Both the position numbers and the translations under genes were made by a program. A model generated the notes under the pieces. It was not told where the DNA came from. It did no database searches and worked only from the letters and a program-made list of their open reading frames with translations. A DNA stretch of 64,000 bases from Flaccisagitta enflata (Eukaryota > Chaetognatha > Sagittoidea > Aphragmophora): positions 8,060,001 through 8,124,000 of the forward strand of contig OZ231127.1 in NCBI GenBank assembly GCA_965153355.1, written 5' to 3'. Shown here in pieces: positions 57,085 to 64,000 of this stretch (its first letter is position 1; each line of letters begins with the position of its first letter).

Positions 57085-57245
57085 AACAAGGCCGGATACA
57101 CGGCAATCCAGTCGCGGACGGTTGGGCAGGAGCAGTAATGCGAAAACTGCTCGGAATTCAAAAATGTGACGGACGGACGGACCTACCGACGGACCTACCG
57201 ACCGACACGGCAAGGTGTAGAGTCGCGTGTCCGCGACTAAAAATT
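57085..57245 (+). repeat. SINE-like dispersed repeat, best copy
   Basis: Contains CAATCCAGTCGCGGACGG, GGTTGGGCAGGAGCAGTAAT, a (GACGGACC)n-like part, and ends AGAGTCGCGTGTCCGCGACT followed by AAAAATT. Related copies lie at 19440-19640 (minus), 55690-55785, 61260-61475 and 32940-33120. No clear pol III boxes were found. Confidence 0.6.
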
Positions 57246-57283
57246 AGCTCGTTCAAAGCTATTAGTTCCGTGCGTAGTACACT

Positions 57284-57872
57284 GCTGTCTCACAAAAGGT
57301 TTGAGAGAAGAATAACTTTACTAAATGTTTTTTGCATAGGTCATGGGCATACAAACCAAGAACCATCAAGTAGAAAATCTTTTCCAGGGCGTTTTTTGAA
57401 AAAAATATAAATTTCAAGATTTTTGGCTTTATTTTACATAGACAATTTTTCTGGTTAGTTTGACCTATGTTTTGACAGCTCAATGTTAATCCTGATAAAA
57501 TACCAATTTACTTGATAGGTCGCACTATATAGTTTTCAAAAGAAATAAAATTTTCAGTTTAAAGCTACCGTCACAAAATTTCAATGGTGGTTTAAGATAT
57601 AAAAAACTTTTTTATTTATAAAAACCATATAGTGCGACCTATTGAATGAATTGGAACTTTATCAGGATAAACATTATGCTGTCAAATTTATAGGTCAAAC
57701 TAACCTGAAAAAAAACTAAAAATCTTGAAACTTTCATTTTTTTCAAAAACCGCCTTGGGAAAGATTATCTTCTTGATGCTTCTTGGTTAGAATGCCCATG
57801 ACCTATGCAAAAATGCAAAAAAACGCTTAGTAATATCATTCTTATCTTAAACCTTATATGTGACAGCAGTAT
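57284..57872. repeat. Foldback MITE, about 590 bp
   Basis: CTGCTGTCTCACA at the left pairs with TGTGACAGCAG at the right. Further pairs include GCATAGGTCATGGGCAT / ATGCCCATGACCTATGC and ATAGGTCGCACTATATAG / CTATATAGTGCGACCTAT. Noncoding. Confidence 0.75.
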
Positions 57873-57996
57873 CATTTGGCCCCAAAAGCTTACCAACTTT
57901 CCTAAAAGCCTCATTAAAAATAGTTGCAAAAGCTTTAGATGGTCAGCGGTACCCGTGCCCTGCCTAAGTAGGTTGTGCTTGAAGTTGAAAAGGGAG

Positions 57997-58412
57997 CAGG
58001 GCAGCGGCCCCAAAGGGGTCGATGACCTATGCTTCCACACAGGAGTTTTCTCCTTTTCCTTCTCCTCCTCCTCCGTCTTCCCTCCCCCAACTTCCAGGCC
58101 CATATCTCAGCCTCGAGGACCATATCCCAGCCTTGAGGCCCAAATCCCAGTCTTGAGGCCCAAATCTCTCGAGGCTTGGATTTAGGCCTTGAAGATGGAA
58201 TTTTGGCCTTTAAATAGGATTTGGGCCTTAAGGTTGAGATTTGGGCCTCAAGACTGGGATTTGGGTCTCAAGGCTGAGATATGGGCCTCGAGGCTAAGAT
58301 ATGGGCCTGGATCTAGGGGGGGGGTACAAAGGAGGAGGAGAAAGAGAAAATTCCCGTGTGAAAGCATAGGTCATCGACCCCTTCGGGACCGCTGCCCAAA
58401 AGGGAAATCTGA
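57997..58412. repeat. Foldback with CCCCTTCGGG hairpin ends
   Basis: GGGCAGCGGCCCCAAAGG near 57999 is inverted near 58381-58397, and CGATGACCTATGCTTCCACA (58020) pairs with 58355-58377. The loop holds GAGGCCCAAATCCCAGTCTT repeats. A single similar arm lies at about 48225-48260. Confidence 0.7.
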
Positions 58413-58619
58413 ATTTTGCCGTTGGTCTCAAAAAGGTGAAAGTATTCTTCGACTTTTTGTCCGCGACGGAATACCATTCCGACGTGGACTATGATTAGAG
58501 GCGGGTGGGTGTCGTCGTTGTCGTCCACACTTTTAAAAATGGGCTAACTTTTGAACGCCTTGACCAATTTGCTTCCTATTTGGAAGGAAGTTGTACTAGG
58601 GTAAGCCGCCTTACATCCT

Positions 58620-59190
58620 ATGCGTATGTTATGATCCGACCCACCAAACCGGCCCGACCAGCCCATCAGCCTAAAAGTGAAAAAATGTGCATAACTTTGG
58701 CATTATTTAACCGATTTTGTTGAAACTTGGTATGTAGTCTCTAAATGGAAGAACTCAACATATGTATTTGAATTGTAAAGATTTTAGCATGCTAACTGGC
58801 CAAACTGGCCTACCACCCAACCAGCCTACCAGCCTAAAAGTGAAAAACATGCGTAACTTTAGCATTTTTCAACTGATTTTGTTGAAACTTGGTATGTAGT
58901 CTCTAAATGGAAGCACTCAACATATGTCTTTGATTCATAATGATTTTAGCATGCTAACCGACCAAACTGGCTTACCACCCAACCAGCCTAAAAGTGAAAA
59001 ATGTGCAAAACTTCAGCATTTTTCAATTAATTTGGTTGAAACTTGGTATAAGGTCTCTAAATGGAATGAGCCAGTATATATTTGTGATTCATAAAGATTT
59101 TAGCATGCTAAACGGCCAAACTGGCCTACAACCTAACCAGCCAACCATCTAAAAATGAAAAATTGGCAAAACTTTGGTATTTTTTAACTG
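58620..59190 (+). repeat. Tandem repeat of about 160 bp, four copies
   Basis: Each copy carries CCACCCAACCAGCCTA, AAAGTGAAAAA, TTTTGTTGAAACTTGGTA, GTCTCTAAATGGAA and GATTTTAGCATGCTAA. Copies diverge toward the right end. Confidence 0.85.
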
Positions 59191-59209
59191 ATTTAATTGA
59201 AACTTTGTA

Positions 59210-59490
59210 GACTGTCAATGCCGTTTGACAATGCTTTTTGACAATGCCGTTTGACAATGCCATCTGACCATGCCATTTGACAATACCATTTGACAATGCC
59301 ATTTGACCATGGCGTTTGACAATGCCGTTTGACAATGCCATTTGACAACGCCGTTTGACAACGCCATTTGACAACACCGTTTGACAAAGCTGTTTGACAA
59401 CGCCGTATGACAACGCTATTTGACAACGCCATTTTACAACGCCCTTTGACAACGCCGTTTGTCAACGCCATTTGACAACGCTGTTAGACC
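59210..59490 (+). repeat. TTTGACAACGCCG 13-14-bp minisatellite
   Basis: About 20 units of TTTGACAA(T/C)GCC(A/G) in tandem directly after the 160-bp repeats. Confidence 0.9.
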
Positions 59491-59616
59491 CTAGTCGCGG
59501 ACCCATACTCTTTTTAGATTTTTTCTAAATTAATTCTCAACGTTTATTATAGGAAAGTTACAGCCAAGTTGATTCTAAGCAATAATCATGCAATTTATCT
59601 GTTCAATGTATTGATA

Positions 59617-60980
59617 CACTCATTTTTTTTTAGTGAGGACAAAGTTTATAAGGACATGAGGCTGAAATTTTGCCAAAAATTAAGGACATTTTAGGGACAA
59701 AGCTCAGCCTCAGATTTGTAAAAAGAAATTTTTACTTGTTTTTACTAGGGATGTGGAAGCGGTCGATTTTAGTGCCGCTTCCACAGCTTCCGTTTCCGCT
59801 TCCATTTTGTAGTTCAAAAACTAGTACCTATTGCATTCGGGTGTGTCAAAAAATAAAAAAGTATCTTTGATCAGATCATCAACATCAGGGAGTGTAAACA
59901 AAAGAATTTTAAGACTTTTAGCGTTTTTATTTTTTCAAATGTCAGTCGTCTTCCGTTTTTTTAGCGCAGGAAAAGATTGTTAAAAATGCATATACTTTCA
60001 GAGTCTCCACCTAGTTTTGTTGAAAATGAGATTCAAAACATCAACAAAGAATATTAATTTTTTTTTTATGATTTTTGTGGTAAAAAAACATCTTTTACCT
60101 ATTCCCAACTAGAAATTAAACAAAGGTATTTAAATGGCTACTTTATTATATCTATAAACAATAATTCTGATATAAAATCAATAACACAGCAATATACAAA
60201 TTAGCCGCTAAAAAGGGGTTTTGGAAAAAACAGAAGATAAGTGAAATTTGAAAAAATAAAAACGCTTAAAGTCTTGAAATTTTTTTTTTTACGCACCCTG
60301 ATGTTGATGACCTGATCAAAGATAATTTTTATTTTTTGACACACCCAACTATCGCATCCTCCAAAATGGAAGCAGTCAATCGCTTCCACATCCCTAGTTT
60401 TTACGTGACATCTTAAAGAAAACAACCATGTTTATCGGAAATAATAGCATTCATAATTGCTAAATGATATTATGATAATTTAGCAGGCGTGTATAAAGTT
60501 GAGTAAAATTAAAGGGTTTGGAGATGGAGAAGAAAATCAAAAGCTTGAAAAAAAGAAAAAGAAAATTTTTGAAGATCTAACACTTTTGGTAGTACCAAAA
60601 AGTAAACTACAACACAATTTAAAACTATTCAAACCTAGAATATACTGTTTTACAGGGGAAGAAAATCAAAGATTTTGAAATATGACTCAACACGTTGCGG
60701 GGAAGAAAATCAAAGGCAGGGGGGGAATAAAATCAAAAGCCGCTCAATTATATACACCCCTGTATTTTAGTAAAAACAACTTTAAAGCAAGTGTGGTCAC
60801 ACCTAACTTGTATTTATTTGTATGGAACATCATTTATTTCAATGCATAAAATATAATCAAAAGAAAATCAAAGGAAAATATTTAGGACACGCTAAGAACA
60901 TTTCAGCCTGAAATTTGCAAAATCCTAAGGTCATCCCAGCCTCAGTAAAAAATTACTGGTCGTTATAAAAAAAAAGAGTG
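59617..60980. mobile_element. TA-flanked MITE of the CACTTTTTTT family (AAGGAC type), 1.36 kb, with nested MITE
   Basis: Left end CACTCATTTTTTTTTAGTG and right end, inverted, CACTCTTTTTTTTTATAACG; TA on both sides (59615-59616; 60981-60982). The words AAGGACA and CTCAGCC recur at the ends. An inner foldback at 59748-60394 starts GGGATGTGGAAGCG and ends CGCTTCCACATCCC, flanked by TA, and was inserted later. No ORF. Confidence 0.75.
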
Positions 60981-61259
60981 TAGTGTGGCAGTTATGAGCA
61001 ATCAAGAAGAAAAACTTATTTCTATGGCGACCAAAAAATCTCAAGGCCATCATCTTATATTTTAGGTATATTGTTTGTCCAGTGAATTTAAGATACTCTA
61101 CTTACTTCCTCTAGTTTAGGCGGTTTTCCACTGTACTTGTTTGCTAAAAGTTAGATTACGTTACTATCGCATTCTGCGGAAAATCAGTCTCTCACTGTTG
61201 GAAATATAGTATAACTATATCTAGTAAAATTATTTTCATTTGATCGGGTGCATGTTTAG

Positions 61260-61475
61260 TTTAAGTAAAAACAAGGCCAACACCTTGCAAGTCGCGTGCC
61301 GTCGTTAAGACTAGAAGACTAAAAGACTAAAATATTAAAAGACTAAAAGACTAAAAGCAGGAGCAATAATGCAAAAGATGCCCAAAAACACCGAAAAAGC
61401 AATCAGTGACCGATCGCTGGACCGACCAATCAACCGACATAGCAGTTCATAGAGTCGCGCAGCACGCGACTAACA
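61260..61475 (+). repeat. SINE-like dispersed repeat, diverged copy
   Basis: AACAAGGCCAACACC, CAGGAGCAATAATGC, ACCGATCGCTGGACCGACC and the end AGAGTCGCGCAGCACGCGAC align in order with 57085-57245. A local AAAGACTA repeat interrupts it (61310-61355). Confidence 0.5.
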
Positions 61476-61512
61476 ATCAACTTTCAGGACATCATTACAA
61501 AACATAACTATA

Positions 61513-61949
61513 CACTTTTTTTTTATATAAGAGACCAGTTTATAAGAGACATGAGCCTGAGATTTGTCAAAATTTTAGGAACAAAATAAGAGAATGGCCA
61601 GGCTGAAATTCCGTTTTGGCCATTTTTCAAAAAAATTGCTTTGATTTCTTATACAACAAAAAAAAATCTATTCAGATTTTTCAGAAATAAAGGTTGATTT
61701 TCTTTAAAAAATATCTTCTCTTTTTAGTTTGCCTATGAAATCGGGAATTCTATTAAAATGCCATGATAATGATCAAGTTTAGGATACATGCAATTGTTCT
61801 AAATAGGGTATCATTATACAATTTATATTTTTTTTTATATTTAGGAAATAAAGAACACTTCAGGAGAATTTCAGGCTCAAAACGACCACAAATTTAAGAA
61901 CACCCAGGCTGAGTTCAAAAAAGATGTCTCTTATAAAATAAAAAAAGTG
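61513..61949. mobile_element. TA-flanked MITE of the CACTTTTTTT family (AAGAGAC type), 437 bp
   Basis: Ends CACTTTTTTTTTATATAAG and, inverted, CACTTTTTTTATTTTATAAG; TA on both sides (61511-61512; 61950-61951). ATAAGAGAC occurs twice at the left end and once, inverted, at the right. It is a shorter relative of 21307-22358. Confidence 0.85.
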
Positions 61950-61951
61950 TA

Positions 61952-62361
61952 ATTGACAAATTAAAACTAGTTTTATTAGGTTACAGCAGTAAAATCCTTT
62001 AAGTTCAGTAGCTGTCTGCAAAAAGTAGAAAGAATGGAAAAAAAGTGATTCACAGACACTGATAAAGAAAAAAAACTGATCAGCATCACTTCAATTCACT
62101 GGACGCAACCTGACCGTGGATTGTTAGTTTTGTAATGTATGGGATTTTGATTCAGCTGAAATTTTTATGAAACCCACTTAAATAGAAAAAAACAAACAGT
62201 TAGATCATTTCAAAACAGGAGAAGAGAGAGAAAGTTCTAGTCGCGAGGTAAAAGGTGTGGTGTAGGGGTGCTGGAGTTGCGATAGGCCCCTCCTATACAA
62301 GATAACTATTTACATATCCAAAGTTAATAAAAAAAACACATGAAAACCCTAAGTCTTAAAC
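61952..62361. other. Noncoding sequence 3' of the P450 gene
   Basis: Probably includes the 3' untranslated region of the P450. No AATAAA on the minus strand is clear within the first bases. No other gene is seen. Confidence 0.5.
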
Positions 62362-63460
62362 CTACAATTGAACTGGACATTTTCCCATTCCCTCCGAAGG
62401 GACAACATCTCCCTCGCCCGCGATTCTATCTTGGAATTGCAATTTCAGAGCTTCTGCGGGCACCGTGAAAATCTTGGTTTCGATTTTGAGTGGCGCTTGA
62501 GCCGATGATGTCAACCGGAAGTGTTGGTTGATCCTCCACGTGGCGACGCAGAGCAGCGTCTCGGCAAACCGCTTCCCGATGCAAGTCCGCGCCCCGTGAC
62601 CGAAGGGTAAGTTGGTATAAGGCGGCGGTCGGTGAGTGACGCCGCAGAGGTCGTTGGGTGTGTTTCTAGTGAGGAAAACAAAACAAGTTTATTCCCATCA
62701 AACGCGTTTACAGTGTGGGCGCACAGCCTCTCCTTTGTTAGCAAGTGAAGCCAAACGTGATGCAAGACACCCGAATATGACTCCAGCTAGTGAGGCCGCA
62801 CGGTTCCACTAGTCCCCAGCAACTACAACAACAAAAGTGTGAACATGCTTAATCAAGAATTCAGGGAGTGAGCAAAGTGAGAGAGCAAGTCTGTGAACAG
62901 AGTGAGCGCTGTGGAGCGAGTGAGCGATGCGAGCGAACGAACGTAGAAAGCGAACCATTAAAAACGCGATCGTCTGATTAGAAACGCACCCTTGTTCGTC
63001 GGCGCTATTGCAGGGGTTGTTGCCGCCGCTGTTGCTACTGACGCTGCTGAAGGGGTTGTTGCCGCCGCTGCTGCTACTGACGCTGCTGAAGTCTTCATCG
63101 CGCGAGTTCTGGGGCAACCAACGCTCAGGGGCGAATCTCTCAGGCTGCTTCACGTATTCAGGCATTTGGCACATGATCTGCAGGGGTGATGTGGTAGGTC
63201 ACTGAAAGACGTTCTTGTGTTCTTCATGATTACCTTTTTGTTCCTTTCTTCGCTTTGATATCCATCATCATCCGTGACTCTGCCTGAGCGTAAAATCCAC
63301 TCACTCCATAGAAGTGGCAGGGTCACTTGAGAGTCACTATAAATCGTATGGCTGTATGGGTTTTAATAAATACCAATGAGGCACAAGTTACTACCAATAA
63401 AGGCGGATAATCGCCGTAGGAAAAAAGTCGTATATGCTGAGATAAAGAGAGAGAGAGAGA

Positions 63461-63556
<96 letters not shown>

Positions 63557-64000
63557 AAGACCAAAATTACGATCAATGAAACATTTTGATCATTGCGAAA
63601 GATGAGAACAAAAAAATAACAAAAGATTACAAAAATCATACGTAACTCCAGAACTATTAGTCGCAGAGAATTCTACTTTGCGCCATCTGAAAGAGAAAAT
63701 TAGCTCTTTCTTAGCCATTAATTTCATGTGTAGTCTCATTTGGCCCCCAAAACTGATCAACTTCCACAAACGCCTCATGAGAAAAATGGAAAATCATTTT
63801 TCTTTGCGGAACTCAAAAAGTCTTCGAATCTTCGAATCTTCGACTTTTTTCCAAATCAGTATCTTAAAAACTATTTTTTATAAACTCACAAGATTATTAA
63901 AGAAGATTCCAGTATTGGGTTCCAACTGGAATGTCGAATAATTCAGCGGTTGTGACAAAACGCGGAAAGTGCCCGGGACGGGGGCGTACGTCCGGAATGA
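62362..64000 (-). CDS. Cytochrome P450, C-terminal exons (partial, mitochondrial-clan-like)
   Basis: Three minus-strand exons: 64000-63890 (gene continues beyond the window), 63177-62990 and 62665-62362 (stop TAG). Introns: GTGAGT...CTGCAG, phase 0, and GTGCGT...CACTAG, phase 2, with frame kept. Exon 1 carries the region after the K helix (RTYAPVPGTFR). Exon 2 has MPEYVKQPERFAPERWLP, the PERF/PERW motif. Exon 3 has the haem-binding FGHGARTCIG with its Cys ligand, then KRFAETLLCVATW. P450s insert one oxygen atom into small lipophilic substrates. The PERW motif suggests the mitochondrial clan. Between PERW and the haem loop is an unusual duplicated Ser/Gly/Asn stretch. In exon 1 the frame slips by one base at about 63956-63962 (GTTTG), so this may be a pseudogene or a sequencing error. 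Confidence 0.85.
63178..63889 (-). other. P450 intron with repeats
   Basis: Contains a (GA)n tract and a (GACA)n tract (63445-63556), and at 63640-63780 a repeat segment (CTCATTTGGCCCCCAAAACT) that also occurs near 57868-57925. No exon is seen. Confidence 0.6.
63445..63556 (+). repeat. (GA)n plus (GACA)n microsatellite
   Basis: GA repeats to about 63520 change directly into nine GACA units ending near 63556. Confidence 0.95.

Overview
The window is eukaryotic nuclear DNA, most likely from an invertebrate animal. Coding regions are split by GT-AG introns. Most of the rest is microsatellites, minisatellites and nested transposons (LTR elements, LINEs, many small inverted-repeat elements). Only two ordinary host genes are visible: a NUDT21/CFIm25 homologue and the 3' part of a cytochrome P450. 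I cannot fix the phylum from the sequence alone.

Positions 415-28182 form one LTR retroelement of about 27.8 kb. Two 570-bp LTRs that differ at one position I could see are flanked by a short target-site duplication (ATATC). The uninterrupted target sequence survives in a second copy of the host repeat at about 31546-32117. Inside are a 37-nt tRNA-Leu primer-binding site, a leader with a good splice donor, a long first ORF, a gag/protease ORF with a zinc knuckle and two retropepsin-like motifs, and a Ty3/gypsy-type pol (RT, RNase H, integrase). An in-frame candidate intron lies between the protease and pol parts. An envelope-like gene follows 9.7 kb further on. Between pol and env are two spliced genes on the opposite strand, each coding for a membrane protein I do not recognise. 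A 188-codon ORF on the plus strand sits inside an intron of one of them. This cargo-bearing element is the most notable content of the window.

From 28183 to 36900 is repeat DNA: the other half of the host repeat, a 1.35-kb TRIM-like LTR element (28360-29705), and a foldback of about 5.4 kb holding a TA-flanked MITE. From 36945 to about 44850 is a plus-strand LINE (A) with an ORF1 and an endonuclease/RT ORF2. Its ORF1 is split by a 5'-truncated minus-strand LINE (B), and a foldback MITE has entered between ORF1 and ORF2. From 45270 to 47920 is a 20-bp minisatellite with higher-order duplication.

NUDT21 lies at 50861-54492 in two coding exons. Its intron holds a 15-bp minisatellite and a hAT-like MITE carrying a second, TA-flanked MITE. 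From 56450 to 61950 are foldbacks, a tRNA-like segment, SINE-like copies, tandem repeats and more TA-flanked MITEs. The right end (62362-64000, minus strand) carries three P450 exons, with a possible frameshift in the outermost.
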